Origin: Hyalangium gracile
Lineage (GTDB): Bacteria > Myxococcota > Myxococcia > Myxococcales > Myxococcaceae
NCBI RefSeq assembly: GCF_020103725.1
Contig: NZ_JAHXBG010000040.1
Location: 22,190 to 86,189 of the forward strand
Length of the DNA stretch: 64,000 bases
Direction of reading: 5' to 3'
The notes beneath the pieces are model-generated. The model did no database searches. It saw only the letters and a list, made by a program, of their open reading frames with translations, and was not told where the DNA came from. This document shows positions 30,846 through 40,806 of the stretch, in pieces (positions within the stretch are counted from its first letter, which is position 1; every line of letters begins with the position of its first letter). The position numbers and the translations under genes were made by a program.

Positions 30846-32399
30846 GTGGATATCCATGCTGAGAAGATCCTGATCCTCGACTTCGGCAGCCAGTACACGC
30901 AGCTCATCGCCCGACGCGTGCGCGAGCTGGGTGTGTACTGCGAGATCCACCGACCCGACCTGTCCGAGGAACACATCCGCCGCTTCGCTCCGCGCGGCAT
31001 TGTCCTCTCGGGCGGTCCGGCCTCGGTGGAGGCGGAGGGCTCGCCCCGGTGCGATCCCTACGTCTTCCAGGCGGGCGTGCCAGTGCTCGGCATCTGCTAT
31101 GGCCTGCAACTGCTGGCCAAGCTGCTGGGAGGCCGTGTGGACCGGTCGGCCCATCGCGAGTACGGCCCGGCGGAGGTGGAGGTGCTGGCCGCGCGAGGAC
31201 CGCTGCTGGAGTTCAACCCGGGCGATCGGGTGAAGGTGTGGATGAGCCACGGCGATCGCGTGGACGCGCTGCCGCCGGGGTTCGAGGCCATCGGGCGCAG
31301 CGGCAACTCGCCCTTCGCGGCGGCGGCGCACACCTCCAAGCCGGTGTACGGGCTGCAGTTCCACCCGGAGGTGGTGCACACCCCGGCGGGCAAGCAGATG
31401 TTGCGGGCCTTCATGTTCGGCGACTGCAAGGTGAGCGGCTCGTGGACGATGAAGGGCTTCATCCAGGAGGCCGAGGCGGCCATCCGCCAGCAGGTGGGCG
31501 AGCACGGGCGCGTCATCTGCGGCCTGTCGGGCGGGGTGGACAGCTCGGTGGCGGCGCTGCTGCTGCACCGGGCGATCGGGCCGCGGCTGCAGTGCATCTT
31601 CGTGGACAACGGGCTGCTGCGGCAGGGCGAGCGCGCGCAGGTGGAGGCGCTCTTCGTGGATCGCTTCCACGTGCCGCTGAAGACGGTGGATGCCCGGGCG
31701 CGCTTCCTGGAGAAGCTGGCCGGTGTCACGGACCCGGAGAAGAAGCGGAAGATCATCGGCCGCGAGTTCATCGCGGTGTTCGAGGAGGCGGCGCGCGAGG
31801 TGCACGACGCCGAGTTCCTGGCGCAGGGCACGCTCTACCCGGACGTGATCGAGTCCGTCTCGTACAAGGGCCCGTCCGTCACCATCAAGAGCCACCACAA
31901 CGTGGGCGGCCTGCCGGAGCAGATGAAGCTCAAGCTGGTGGAGCCGTTGCGCGAGCTCTTCAAGGACGAGGTGCGCGTGCTGGGCCGCGAGCTGGGCCTG
32001 CCGGACGAGATGGTGAGCCGGCAGCCGTTCCCGGGGCCAGGGCTGGCCATCCGCGTGCTGGGCGAGGTGACGGATGCTCGGCTGGAGCTGGTGCGCCGCG
32101 CGGATGCCATCGTCCAGGAGGAGATCCGCCAGGCGGGGCTCTACACGGAGCTGTGGCAGGCCTTCGCGGTGCTGCTGCCGGTGCAGAGCGTGGGGGTGAT
32201 GGGAGACGAGCGCACCTATGAGTCCACGTGCGTGCTGCGCGCCGTCACGAGTGTGGACGGGATGACGGCGGACTGGGCGCGGCTGCCCTTCCCGGTGCTG
32301 GAGCGCATCTCCACGCGCATCACCAACGAGGTGCGCGGCATCAACCGCGTGGTCTACGACATCTCCTCGAAGCCTCCCGCCACCATCGAGTGGGAGTAG
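30846..32399 (+). CDS. guaA: GMP synthase (glutamine-hydrolysing)
   Basis: A 517-residue enzyme. The class-I glutamine amidotransferase domain has Cys in GICYGLQ and His/Glu in QFHPEVVHT. The ATP pyrophosphatase domain has the P-loop [13 protein letters not shown], and a C-terminal dimerisation domain ends TIEWE. It converts XMP to GMP. GTG 30846 after GGGGAGAA is preferred; ATG 30807 would add 13 residues lying over a promoter-like sequence. The last 200 residues include the conserved [13 protein letters not shown]. Confidence 0.96.
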   Translation: MDIHAEKILILDFGSQYTQLIARRVRELGVYCEIHRPDLSEEHIRRFAPRGIVLSGGPASVEAEGSPRCDPYVFQAGVPVLGICYGLQLLAKLLGGRVDRSAHREYGPAEVEVLAARGPLLEFNPGDRVKVWMSHGDRVDALPPGFEAIGRSGNSPFAAAAHTSKPVYGLQFHPEVVHTPAGKQMLRAFMFGDCKVSGSWTMKGFIQEAEAAIRQQVGEHGRVICGLSGGVDSSVAALLLHRAIGPRLQCIFVDNGLLRQGERAQVEALFVDRFHVPLKTVDARARFLEKLAGVTDPEKKRKIIGREFIAVFEEAAREVHDAEFLAQGTLYPDVIESVSYKGPSVTIKSHHNVGGLPEQMKLKLVEPLRELFKDEVRVLGRELGLPDEMVSRQPFPGPGLAIRVLGEVTDARLELVRRADAIVQEEIRQAGLYTELWQAFAVLLPVQSVGVMGDERTYESTCVLRAVTSVDGMTADWARLPFPVLERISTRITNEVRGINRVVYDISSKPPATIEWE

Positions 32400-32618
32400 A
32401 GAAGAGAACGCGGCCCGCGCCCGGCCGCCGTGCAAGTGTTTGCACATGAATGCAAGGAATGCGCACTCGGACGCAATCCTTGCGCGGGTGGCTTGCCGGG
32501 GTGGGGGGGGACACGCAGCTTGGCCCCCCGAGCGCTCCTCACGAGCGCTCCTGGGAAGCCGGTCTGGTACATGCCTTGCTGGCCTTCCCCTGTCACGAGT
32601 CCTCAGGAGGGGGCCAGC

Positions 32619-33587
32619 TTGGACATCCCAGCGCTGCTTGGCATGAATGCCTTGGTTCAGGACGCGAGCGGTGGATCGCGCGATGTGGTCGCCGCCTCGG
32701 CGGTGGAGGACTTCTACAAGATCCTCATCAGCTACATGGATCCGGAGCTGCGAGCCACCTTCACTCCCACGGCCTCGGGGGAGCTGCAGCCCGAGGTGCG
32801 CCGGATTGCCCAGGATCAGCCGCTGGAGAACGCGGCGTTCTACCAGGAACTGCAGGTGCCCTACCTGACGGCGGTCCTCTCTGGGGCCCGGCAGCCCTCG
32901 GCGAAGCTGCTGGATGGGGCGACGGCGCGCAAGCAGCTCGAGGAGCTCTGCGCGAGCAGCGACGTCTTCCGGCGCCACGCCCGAGCCCTTCATGCGCTGC
33001 ACTGGAAGAAGAAGTGGCCCGTGCTCAACAGCTACCTCGAGGATCAGCGCGCCGTCGATCGCTCCCAGGAGCTCTACGCCGCCTTCGATCGGCTCCAGGT
33101 GCACCTGCGCGCGCAGCAGGAGGCGGCGCGTGACTCCGAGCGCACCGTGAGGTTCGATGCGCTCCTGTCGAAGCTCGAGGGGCTCCGGGACTGGGCGCTG
33201 ACGCGCAAGCTCTACTGGGCGACCCGGCTCTACAGCCACCTCACCCTGGAGTGGATGCCGAAGCTGCGCTCGCGGCTCGCCGATGCCGAGGGCACGGAGG
33301 CGGTGGGGCGAGAGCTCCGGTCCTACTCCGCGCTGCTCGCGATCCTGGAGGAGACGGACCGGAACCCGAGGGGGCTCACCTTCCACGAGGCCTTCCTGGA
33401 GACGGTGAGGGCGTTCACCTTCGCCACCACGCTGCCCCGCTACACGGACTATCGCGGCAACCCGGAGCGCTTCTCCGAGGCGGTGGACGGGCTCTTCACC
33501 GAGTTCAAGCAGCGCTACACCCACTCGGGCATCGTGGAGATCGAGCTCGCCCTCCACCAGTGGGGCCGCGAAGTCGCGGCGAGGTGA
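32619..33587 (+). CDS. hypothetical protein, helical, unknown function
   Basis: A soluble helical protein of about 322 residues with many Arg, Glu and Leu and no domain I recognise. TTG 32619 is chosen because AGGAGGGGG precedes it by about 7 bases; ATG 32643 is the next in-frame choice. The 219 bases between guaA and this start show no other gene. It ends 6 bases before the convergent stop of the enoyl-CoA hydratase-like gene. Confidence 0.68.
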   Translation: MDIPALLGMNALVQDASGGSRDVVAASAVEDFYKILISYMDPELRATFTPTASGELQPEVRRIAQDQPLENAAFYQELQVPYLTAVLSGARQPSAKLLDGATARKQLEELCASSDVFRRHARALHALHWKKKWPVLNSYLEDQRAVDRSQELYAAFDRLQVHLRAQQEAARDSERTVRFDALLSKLEGLRDWALTRKLYWATRLYSHLTLEWMPKLRSRLADAEGTEAVGRELRSYSALLAILEETDRNPRGLTFHEAFLETVRAFTFATTLPRYTDYRGNPERFSEAVDGLFTEFKQRYTHSGIVEIELALHQWGREVAAR

Positions 33588-33593
33588 GGCGCT

Positions 33594-34664
33594 TCAGGGG
33601 CTCCACTCGCCGAAGGGGAGGGGAGCGAAGAACGCCTCCACGTCCTCGTCGCGGAGCCCGGCCAGGGTGGCGGGGTTCCAGCGGGGGCGCTGGTCCTTGT
33701 CCACGAGCACCGCCCGGATGCCCTCGCGGAAGTCCGGGTGCGCGGTGACGGACTGGCTGAGCCGGTACTCGAGCGCGGCGACCTCCGTATAAGGAAGGGA
33801 GCGGCACCGCCGCAGCTGGCGCAGCGTCACCTTCAGGCTGGTGGGAGACATGCGCGCCAGGGTGGCCCGGGTCTCCTCGGCCCACGCGGTACCCTCGGCG
33901 GCCAGGGCGGAGAGGATGTCCTCCATCCGGTCCGCCGCGAAGCAGCGATCGATGGCCTCCTGTTGGGCCCGCAGCGGCGCGGGTCCCGCGTCCGTGGAGA
34001 AGGAGGAGAGGACGCGGGTGGCCACCTCGCGCGGCGCGCCGGTGCTCCAGTCCACCGCCGCCAGCGCCTGCACCAGCTCGTCGAGCCGCGAGTGCTCCAC
34101 ATGGTGCGTCCCGTAGCCGACCCACATGGCGTCCGCGGCCGTGCCTCGCGCGCCCGTGAGGGCCATATAGGTGCCCACCTGGCCGGGGAAGCGCGGGAGG
34201 AACCAGCCTCCGCCCACATCCGGGAAGAGGCCGATGGCCGTCTCCGGCATGGAGAAGGTGAGCCGCTCGGTGACGACGCGGTGCGAGCCGTGGATGGAGA
34301 GCCCCAGCCCTCCGCCCATGCTGATGCCATCCACGAGCGCGATGAAGGGCTTCTCGTAGTGGTGGATGCGGTGGTCGAGGGCGTACTCCTCGCGGAAGTA
34401 GGTGCGAGCCAGGGGCTCCTCACCCTCGGGCAGGGGCTTGCTCATCGCCTGCGCCACGGCGCGCACGTCGCCCCCCGCGCAGAAGGCCTTTCCGCCCGCG
34501 CCGCGGATGAGGACGGCCTTCACCTCGGGGGCTCGGGCCCAGGCCTCCAGCTGGGGGCGGATGGCGCGGATCATGTCCAGGCTGAGGGCGTTGAGGGCCT
34601 TCTGGCGATCCAGCGTCACCAGGCCGATGGGGCCGCGCGTCACCAGCTGCACGTCGTTGCTCAT
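33594..34664 (-). CDS. 3-hydroxyisobutyryl-CoA hydrolase / enoyl-CoA hydratase family protein
   Basis: A 356-residue crotonase-fold enzyme, longer than simple enoyl-CoA hydratases. It carries HIBCH-type marks: AFCAGGDVRA in the first oxyanion loop, FREEYALDHRIHHYEKP, ISMGGGLGLSIHG and PETAIGLFPDVGGG (Glu and Asp as catalytic residues), plus the C-terminal KVTLRQLRRCR region. It most likely hydrolyses 3-hydroxyisobutyryl-CoA in valine breakdown. ATG 34664 gives MSNDVQLVTRGPIG; the frame continues upstream without coding character. Confidence 0.88.
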   Translation of the reverse strand: MSNDVQLVTRGPIGLVTLDRQKALNALSLDMIRAIRPQLEAWARAPEVKAVLIRGAGGKAFCAGGDVRAVAQAMSKPLPEGEEPLARTYFREEYALDHRIHHYEKPFIALVDGISMGGGLGLSIHGSHRVVTERLTFSMPETAIGLFPDVGGGWFLPRFPGQVGTYMALTGARGTAADAMWVGYGTHHVEHSRLDELVQALAAVDWSTGAPREVATRVLSSFSTDAGPAPLRAQQEAIDRCFAADRMEDILSALAAEGTAWAEETRATLARMSPTSLKVTLRQLRRCRSLPYTEVAALEYRLSQSVTAHPDFREGIRAVLVDKDQRPRWNPATLAGLRDEDVEAFFAPLPFGEWSP

Positions 34665-34730
34665 GGAATGGGTGTACCTGATTTCGGGGAGTGCGTGCAC
34701 GCACCCCGCCAATGGCGGTAAGCAGGCGCC

Positions 34731-35294
34731 ATGCGCGTTCCCGTCGAGCTGCGCCGCAGCGTCCGGCTCCTCAACCACGGCCCCACTACCCTCATCACCG
34801 CCTCGGCGGGCGGGCGCACCAACGTGATGGCCGCCGCCTGGGTGATGGCGCTGGACTTCAACCCTCCGAAGATCGCCGCCGTCGTCGCCGAGGGCACCTT
34901 CACCCGCGAGCTCATCGACGCCTCGGGCGAGTTCACGGTGAGTCTGCCCACCCTGGCGCTGCTCGACGCCACCTATACCGTGGGGGAGTGCTCCGGCCGG
35001 GACGTGGACAAGTTCGCCACGTACGGGCTCCAGACGACTCCAGGCTCGGTCGTGAGCGCTCCGCTCGTCGAGGGGTGCGTGGGGTGGCTCGAGTGCCGTG
35101 TCCTCTCCGAGCCCGGCCCCCAGCAGCGTTATGATCTCTTCGTCGCCGAGGTTGTGGCCGCCTGGGCGGATGACGAGGTCTTCGTCGAGGGCGACTGGCG
35201 CTTCACCCGGGACGAGCACCGCACGGTGCACCACCTCTCCCGAGGCGTGTTCTTCACCACGGGCCAGCGCGTCCAGGCGAGGAGGCTGCCGTGA
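34731..35294 (+). CDS. flavin reductase / FMN-binding split-barrel protein
   Basis: A 187-residue protein of the flavoredoxin/flavin reductase-like family: GPTTLITASAGGRTNVMAAAWVM near the N-terminus and a WLECRV strand later. Such proteins bind FMN and reduce it or carry electrons. The start lies 67 bases from the divergent hydrolase gene. Its stop overlaps the next start by four bases (GTGA), coupling it to a predicted phosphodiesterase/nuclease. Confidence 0.85.
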   Translation: MRVPVELRRSVRLLNHGPTTLITASAGGRTNVMAAAWVMALDFNPPKIAAVVAEGTFTRELIDASGEFTVSLPTLALLDATYTVGECSGRDVDKFATYGLQTTPGSVVSAPLVEGCVGWLECRVLSEPGPQQRYDLFVAEVVAAWADDEVFVEGDWRFTRDEHRTVHHLSRGVFFTTGQRVQARRLP

Positions 35295-36085
35295 CGGTGA
35301 AGGTGATGACGTTCAACGTGCTCTTCGGAGGCCAGGACCGGTTCGACGCCATCCTCGCGCTGCTGTCCCAGGTGCGGCCGGACGTGCTGGTGCTGCAGGA
35401 GTGCCTCTGGTGGGAGACAGGCGACCGGCTGCACCAGGTCGCCGCGGCCCTGGGCCTGCCGGCCGATGCCTCGCACATCCACCTGGGCACCTCGCGTCCA
35501 CGCGGAAGCGGCAAGCGCTACCACGTGGCGCTCGCCAGCCGCCGTCCCCTCCAAGCGGTGCGGATCCACAACGATCCGCGCCAGATCGGCCACTGCCTGG
35601 TCCAGTGCCAGTTCGACGCGGGAGCGCCCGTGACGCTGTTCGGCACCCACTACGACGCGCACAACGAGGACGCCCGGCTCGTCGAGGCTCGCTACCTGTG
35701 CGATCTCCTCGATCCCGTCACCTTCCGGGAGGGCTTGTACCTGCTGGCGGGGGATCTGAACTCCCTGTCACGGAAGGATCCCTATCCCGCGGACTTCGCG
35801 GAGCGTGTGCGGGAGGCGGGGACGGACAAATACGGCCACCCGCCACGCTTCTCCGTGCTGGACACGCTGGAGTCCTTTGGCTGGGTGGACACGCTCTACT
35901 ACCGGCAGGCCCCGGCCCAGTGGGTGACGGCGCGGCGGCAGAACAACGGCGTGGTGATCGACTACCGCACCGACTACGTCCTCGCCTCGCCCCGGATGGC
36001 GGAGCGGCTCATCCAAGCCGAGGTGGTGGATGTGGGGGAGGCCTCCGATCACCACGCGGTGGTGGCCACCTTCCGAGAGGAGTAG
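35291..36085 (+). CDS. endonuclease/exonuclease/phosphatase-family protein
   Basis: A 264-residue member of the EEP superfamily. It shows FNVLFGG (first metal/Asn strand), VLVLQECLWW (Glu metal ligand), FGTHYDAHN, LLAGDLNSLS (GDxN) and the C-terminal SDHHAV (Asp-His). All catalytic strands are present and there is no signal peptide. Substrate could be DNA, a nucleotide or a phospholipid; it cannot be chosen from sequence. GTG start overlaps the flavin reductase stop. Confidence 0.88.
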   Translation: MTVKVMTFNVLFGGQDRFDAILALLSQVRPDVLVLQECLWWETGDRLHQVAAALGLPADASHIHLGTSRPRGSGKRYHVALASRRPLQAVRIHNDPRQIGHCLVQCQFDAGAPVTLFGTHYDAHNEDARLVEARYLCDLLDPVTFREGLYLLAGDLNSLSRKDPYPADFAERVREAGTDKYGHPPRFSVLDTLESFGWVDTLYYRQAPAQWVTARRQNNGVVIDYRTDYVLASPRMAERLIQAEVVDVGEASDHHAVVATFREE

Positions 36086-36136
36086 GGGCGTCCCTGCCGG
36101 AAGAGCTGGAGCTTCCGTTCTCCGTCCAGCCCTCGG

Positions 36137-39100
36137 TCAGCGAAGCCCGCCGGCTGCGGGATGTGCTGTCCCTGGTGGTGCTGGGAGCCATCGCGCTGGC
36201 CTTGCAGCAGCGGAGCCTCCCGCTTCCGCTCGAAGCGTCTCTCGCAGCCAGCGCTGGAGCGCGGCGGGCTCCAGCGGCAGATCGTCGGGCCACAGCCGGA
36301 CCGTGCCATCCTTGCTGGCCGAGGCCACCCTCCGCCCATCCGGGGAGAAGGCCACCTGGACGACTCCGCCGGTGTGGCCCTGGAGCACCCGGCTCTCGCC
36401 GCTCTCCACATCCCACACCCGCACCGTGCGATCGTCACTCGCGGTGACCAGCCGTCCGCCCTCGGGTGACCAGGCGAAGTGGTTCACCTGGTCCAGGTGG
36501 CCCCGCAGCACTCCGCGCGCCTCGCCCGTCCACACGTCCCACAGCCGAGGGGAGTTGTCGCCCTGGCTCGAGCTGATCAGCCGCTGGCTGTCCGGAGAGA
36601 ACCCCACCGCGAGCACTCCGATGCCGCCCACGTCGATCCGGCGCCCCTTGCCGGCGGGCAGCTCCTGGAGCCAGAGCGTGTGGTCCTTGCTGCCGGAGAC
36701 CAGCCAGCGACCATCCGGTGAGAAGGCCAGCGCGACGACCACGTCATCGCTGGTGTGCAGCGCTCGCCCCTGTCCGTTCCGCAGCTCCCACAGCCGCAGC
36801 GCGTTGTCCTCACCGCCCGAGGCCACGAAGCGCCCATCCGGTGAGAAGGCCAGGCTGAGCACGCCGCCCTTCAGATGCTGCCCCAGCTTGCGCTCGCTCC
36901 CGGTGAGGGGCTCCCACAGGCGCACGAAACCGTCCGCGCTCCCGATGGCCACCCACTTGCCGTCGGCGGAGTACTCCAGCGCGCGGATGGAGTGCGCGGA
37001 GACGGGGAGCGCCTGCAGCTCCCGGCCCGTCCGGTCCCACAGGCGCACGGTGCCATCATCGCCGCCCGTGACGACGCGTTCTCCATCCGCCGACGACCGC
37101 ACGAGCGGGACAGCACCCCGGTGGCCGCCCATCTCCACGGCCTGACCGCCCGAGGGGCTCCACCTGCGCACGCGCCCATCCGCTCCCGAGGACACCAGGG
37201 TGTGCCCGTCCGCCGAGAACCGCAGGGAGAGCACAGGCCCGGCATACTGGCCGACGATCTGGGACGAGTGGGCCTCCACCGGGAACACCCGGGTGACACC
37301 GTCCACGCTGGCCACGGCGAGCCGCTGCCCGTCCGGAGAGAACGCCAGTGACGTCACCGCGTCCTCGGCGCCGCGCAGCACGCGACCCTGGCCGGTGTTC
37401 ACGTCCCACAGCCACGCCAGGCGATCGCGGCCACCCGTGGCCACCCAGCGTCCATCGGACGAGAAGGCGAGCGGCGCCGGCGGCTCCTTGGAGCCCTCGA
37501 AGACACGCGCGGTGCCGGTGGCCAGATCCCAGAGCCGCACGGTGCCGTCATGCGAGCGCGAGGCGAGCTTCGTCCCATCCGGAGAGAAGGCCACGGACTG
37601 GACGCGGTTCGTGTGGCCCTCGAGCACGCGCACCTTGCCGGTGGCGGCCTCCCAGAGCCGGACCTTCCCATCCACGCAGCCGGTGGCGATGAGCTTCCCG
37701 TCGGGAGAGAAGGTGACCTGGTAGGGCGCGGCCGGGTGCGTGCCGAGGCTCCGGCTCTGACCGGTCTCCACGTCCCACAGCCGCAGCGTCTTGTCGTCCT
37801 TGCCCACCGTCACCAGCTGGCGCGAGTCGCGCGAGCTGTCCAGGCTCGCGACCCACCCCTCGTGCTTGCCCAGGCGCTGCCCCTTGCCCTCGGGCAGGTC
37901 CCAGCGCCACACCTCGCCATCCACGCTCGAGGTGAACACGTGCCGACCGTTCGGGGAGAAGACCACTCCGAGGATGGGAGCGACGTGGCCTCGGAGCACC
38001 TGGCTCCCGGCGCTCTCCACGCTCCACAGCCGCAGCGTCCGATCCTTGCCCGTGGTGGCCAGCCACCGGCCATCGGGAGAGAAGGCGGCGCGCCACACCT
38101 CATCCTCGTGCGAGCCCAGCAGGCGCATCTCGCCGCTGTGAGCGCCCCACAGGCGCACCGTGCGATCATCACTCACGGTGGCCACCCACTGGCCCTCCGG
38201 CGAGAAGGTGACGAAGTTCACGCCCTGGGTGTGGCCGCGCAGCAGCAGGGCCAGCCCCCGGGCCTGGGCGTCCGCGGCGATGACTCGCGCCGTGCCCCAC
38301 TGGGTGAAGGCCGGCGACAGGGTTCCGAGCCACTCGAGCGCCTTGTTCGGGAACCGCTCCACCGCCGAGCGGGCCTCCACCAGCGTGAGCTGATCGGCGC
38401 GCACCGTCGCCTGGTGCGAGGCCGCCTCGGCCTCGGCCTGCTTGTGCTCGGCCCGATCCCTCTCCGCCATGATGCGCCGCACGCTGAGCGCGCCCATCGT
38501 GCCCAGCGCCGCCAGGGCGATGCCCGCCACCGCCACCACCGCCCGGTTGCGGCGGATGAAGCGCCGCACCAGATCCAGCCGCGAGTAGTGGTGCGCACCC
38601 ACGAGCTGCCCCATGAGGAAGCGCCGCAGATCCTCCGCCAGGGCCCGCGCCGTCGGGTAGCGCCGCGCCGGATCCCTCGCCATGGCCTGGGTGACGATGG
38701 CCAGCAGCTCCTCCGGAATGCCCTGCTGCAGTCGCTCCAGCGGGGGTGGGGGACCGGCGATCACCCGATCCAGCACCTCGGAGGCACTGCCCACCCCATA
38801 AGGCCGGGTGCCGACGAGCAGGTGATAGAGGATGGCTCCCAGCGCGTAGACATCCGCGCGCTCGTCCACGGGGCGCCCCGCGGCCTGCTCGGGCGGCATG
38901 TACGCGGGCGTCCCCAGCACGATCCCCGCCAGCGTGTGGTTCGGCTGGCCCTTCGAGAAGCTGGGGGTCGCCGAGTCCGCGTCGAACTCGAGCGTCGGGG
39001 CCTCGGACGGACTCGGAGCCGCGTCCGGCTCGGTGAGCTGCTTGGCCAGCCCCCAGTCGATGACCACCGTCTCGCCGAACTCACCCACCAGCACGTTGGC

Positions 39101-39667
39101 GGGCTTGAGATCGCGGTGGATGATCCGCTGGCTGTGCGCGTAGGCCACCGCCTCCGCCACCGCGAGCACATGCGGCAGCAGCGACAGCCGCTCGCCGAAG
39201 CTCTTCGTCTCGGAGAGCCGCTCGTCCAGCGAGCGCCCGGAGACGAGCTTCATCGCATAGAAGGGCTCGCCATTGGACCAGCGCCCCGCCTCGTAGATGG
39301 GGACGATGCCGGGGTGCTGGAGGCGGGCGGTCACCAGCGCTTCATTGAGGAAGCGGCCCTCGTCCGGCCCCTGGGGATCCAGCAATTCCTTGAGGGCCAC
39401 CGGCCGGCCCAGCCGCACGTCCCGGGCCCGAAGGATGCGGCCGATTCCGCCCCGAGCGAACACGCCCTCGACGACATAGGTCTGCTTGTCCACCACCGGC
39501 AGGTGCTGGGCATCTGGAAGGGGAGGGGGCTTGGGCCGCGCCCTCGCGTCGCCCCCGGAGATGAGCGTCCCGGCGAGATCCACCGTGGGCGGCGTCTCCG
39601 CCGAGGCGCTCGGCTCTGGGGCAGCCCCCTCGGGACTGGGAGGGGAGTCTCTGGAAGAGTCGCTCAT
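36137..39667 (-). CDS. Ser/Thr protein kinase with a C-terminal WD40 propeller array
   Basis: A 1176-residue protein. A Pro-rich N-terminus is followed by a Hanks-type kinase domain: Gly-rich loop FARGGIGRIL (70-79), Lys93 (ALKEL), catalytic loop HRDLKPAN (184-191) and DWG instead of DFG at 204-206. A transmembrane segment lies near 375-395. The C-terminal 700 residues hold sixteen WD40 repeats, most with FSPDG...TVRLW. Sixteen blades would fold as two propellers. Myxobacteria use many such kinases in signalling during development and predation. The extra basic/Pro tail after the last repeat (about 40 residues) looks unstructured. Confidence 0.93.
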   Translation of the reverse strand: MSDSSRDSPPSPEGAAPEPSASAETPPTVDLAGTLISGGDARARPKPPPLPDAQHLPVVDKQTYVVEGVFARGGIGRILRARDVRLGRPVALKELLDPQGPDEGRFLNEALVTARLQHPGIVPIYEAGRWSNGEPFYAMKLVSGRSLDERLSETKSFGERLSLLPHVLAVAEAVAYAHSQRIIHRDLKPANVLVGEFGETVVIDWGLAKQLTEPDAAPSPSEAPTLEFDADSATPSFSKGQPNHTLAGIVLGTPAYMPPEQAAGRPVDERADVYALGAILYHLLVGTRPYGVGSASEVLDRVIAGPPPPLERLQQGIPEELLAIVTQAMARDPARRYPTARALAEDLRRFLMGQLVGAHHYSRLDLVRRFIRRNRAVVAVAGIALAALGTMGALSVRRIMAERDRAEHKQAEAEAASHQATVRADQLTLVEARSAVERFPNKALEWLGTLSPAFTQWGTARVIAADAQARGLALLLRGHTQGVNFVTFSPEGQWVATVSDDRTVRLWGAHSGEMRLLGSHEDEVWRAAFSPDGRWLATTGKDRTLRLWSVESAGSQVLRGHVAPILGVVFSPNGRHVFTSSVDGEVWRWDLPEGKGQRLGKHEGWVASLDSSRDSRQLVTVGKDDKTLRLWDVETGQSRSLGTHPAAPYQVTFSPDGKLIATGCVDGKVRLWEAATGKVRVLEGHTNRVQSVAFSPDGTKLASRSHDGTVRLWDLATGTARVFEGSKEPPAPLAFSSDGRWVATGGRDRLAWLWDVNTGQGRVLRGAEDAVTSLAFSPDGQRLAVASVDGVTRVFPVEAHSSQIVGQYAGPVLSLRFSADGHTLVSSGADGRVRRWSPSGGQAVEMGGHRGAVPLVRSSADGERVVTGGDDGTVRLWDRTGRELQALPVSAHSIRALEYSADGKWVAIGSADGFVRLWEPLTGSERKLGQHLKGGVLSLAFSPDGRFVASGGEDNALRLWELRNGQGRALHTSDDVVVALAFSPDGRWLVSGSKDHTLWLQELPAGKGRRIDVGGIGVLAVGFSPDSQRLISSSQGDNSPRLWDVWTGEARGVLRGHLDQVNHFAWSPEGGRLVTASDDRTVRVWDVESGESRVLQGHTGGVVQVAFSPDGRRVASASKDGTVRLWPDDLPLEPAALQRWLRETLRAEAGGSAAARPARWLPAPPGTAHPAAGGLR

Positions 39668-39688
39668 ATCCCTCCCGGTGGGAGCTTC

Positions 39689-40798
39689 CTACTGCTGTGG
39701 CGCCTGGGCGTCGACCAGGATCCGGTGCCGGTAGAGCTCCACCAGGATGTCGTCGTGGAGATCCGCCTGCTTCTCGTCTCGCAGCCGCTGGCGCACCTCC
39801 TCCACGGGAGCCTTGCCGTTGAACTCCACCAGCAGCGCGTACGCCTCGCCCGGCAGGGCCACCGCGTCGTACTCGCTATAGGAAGCCAGGGCGATGCTCC
39901 CATCCTGGAGCCACTGGATGGTGGCGCCCGGGTTGAGCTTGAGGACCTTCGGGAGCTTGGGCGCCACGGCCTTCTCGTGGAGCCGCTTGAGCACCGACAG
40001 CTCGACGATTCCATCCAGCCCCAGCAGGTTCTCGAACTCCTCGGAGGACAGGGCGCGGACGCTCTCGAAGCAGCGCACGTAGAACTCCTGCTCCCGTCCC
40101 ACCCACGGGTTCCAGAGCTCGGCGTAGTCCTTCTCGGGCAGGGGCTTGTCGTCGAGATCCTCGATCGTCAGCGGCGTGGTCGCGACATCCGCCTTGTCCT
40201 TGCCCAGGAGCACGTAGTCCGGGAGCAGCTGGAGCAGCGCGTAGCGCGACAGCTGGATCTCGGCCAGGGTGAGCCACGTCTTCAGCGTCATCCAGAACTT
40301 CCGGCCGTCCGCGCCCGCCACGTACTTGCAGAAGTACGTCGAGCACACGGCCTCGCGGTAGCGCCAGATGGTGCACAGGCCCCCGTTGGACTCGTAGTAG
40401 GGGCAGCGCAGCGCCTGGGCCCGCCCGAACGCCTGCTTCGAGTTCGTATAGAGGAGGTTGTAGCGGGTGGGCGCCTTGATCCACTGGGGGTTCACGGCGA
40501 CGCCGCGGGTGATCTTCTCCTGGATGCGCCGGCGGCCCTCGGCCATGGCCGGGTCCGTGTCCGAGAGGATGGCGCCCACCAGGTAGTTCGGCAGCCGAGG
40601 GTGGTAGGTGCAGCACTTGGTGTCCGGCCGGAAGAACCGGTTCACCCCGTCCACGGACTCGATGCGGATGGGGTTGGCCGTCTCGCACATGGCGCACGAG
40701 GAGCACGTGGCCTTGGTCTCGACGGGGATGGGCCCCTGGAAGAAGGAGGGAAAGAGGCCCCGATAGAGCTCGGGGAGGCTGTCGAGGATGGAGGGCAT
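39689..40798 (-). CDS. Cys-rich protein of unknown function
   Basis: A protein of about 369 residues with many Cys, grouped as CSSCAMC (about 32-38), CC..H (about 61-65), then CPYY, C-T-I-W and C-xxx-FC in the middle. The spacing suggests metal (Zn or Fe-S) binding, reminiscent of YkgJ-type zinc/iron-chelating proteins but not clearly one. The C-terminal third is Cys-free. GTG 40804 is an alternative start just 2 bases after the upstream stop. It probably forms an operon with the zinc-ribbon gene before it and precedes the kinase. Confidence 0.78.
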   Translation of the reverse strand: MPSILDSLPELYRGLFPSFFQGPIPVETKATCSSCAMCETANPIRIESVDGVNRFFRPDTKCCTYHPRLPNYLVGAILSDTDPAMAEGRRRIQEKITRGVAVNPQWIKAPTRYNLLYTNSKQAFGRAQALRCPYYESNGGLCTIWRYREAVCSTYFCKYVAGADGRKFWMTLKTWLTLAEIQLSRYALLQLLPDYVLLGKDKADVATTPLTIEDLDDKPLPEKDYAELWNPWVGREQEFYVRCFESVRALSSEEFENLLGLDGIVELSVLKRLHEKAVAPKLPKVLKLNPGATIQWLQDGSIALASYSEYDAVALPGEAYALLVEFNGKAPVEEVRQRLRDEKQADLHDDILVELYRHRILVDAQAPQQ

Positions 40799-40806
40799 GG
40801 GCACGT

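Noticed and set aside
30822..33557. Very long minus-strand frame (about 900 codons) opposite guaA and its neighbours
   Set aside because: It lies antisense to clear genes and is Arg/His/Gln-rich with no domain. High GC removes stop codons from this phase. The same applies to 37550-41323 (+) opposite the kinase and 25939-28587 (+) opposite the Hsp70.
36300..38220. CRISPR-like direct repeats
   Set aside because: The regular spacing comes from WD40 repeat codons in frame with one protein. The S1 domains of rpsA and the repeats at 57319-58376 give the same false signal.
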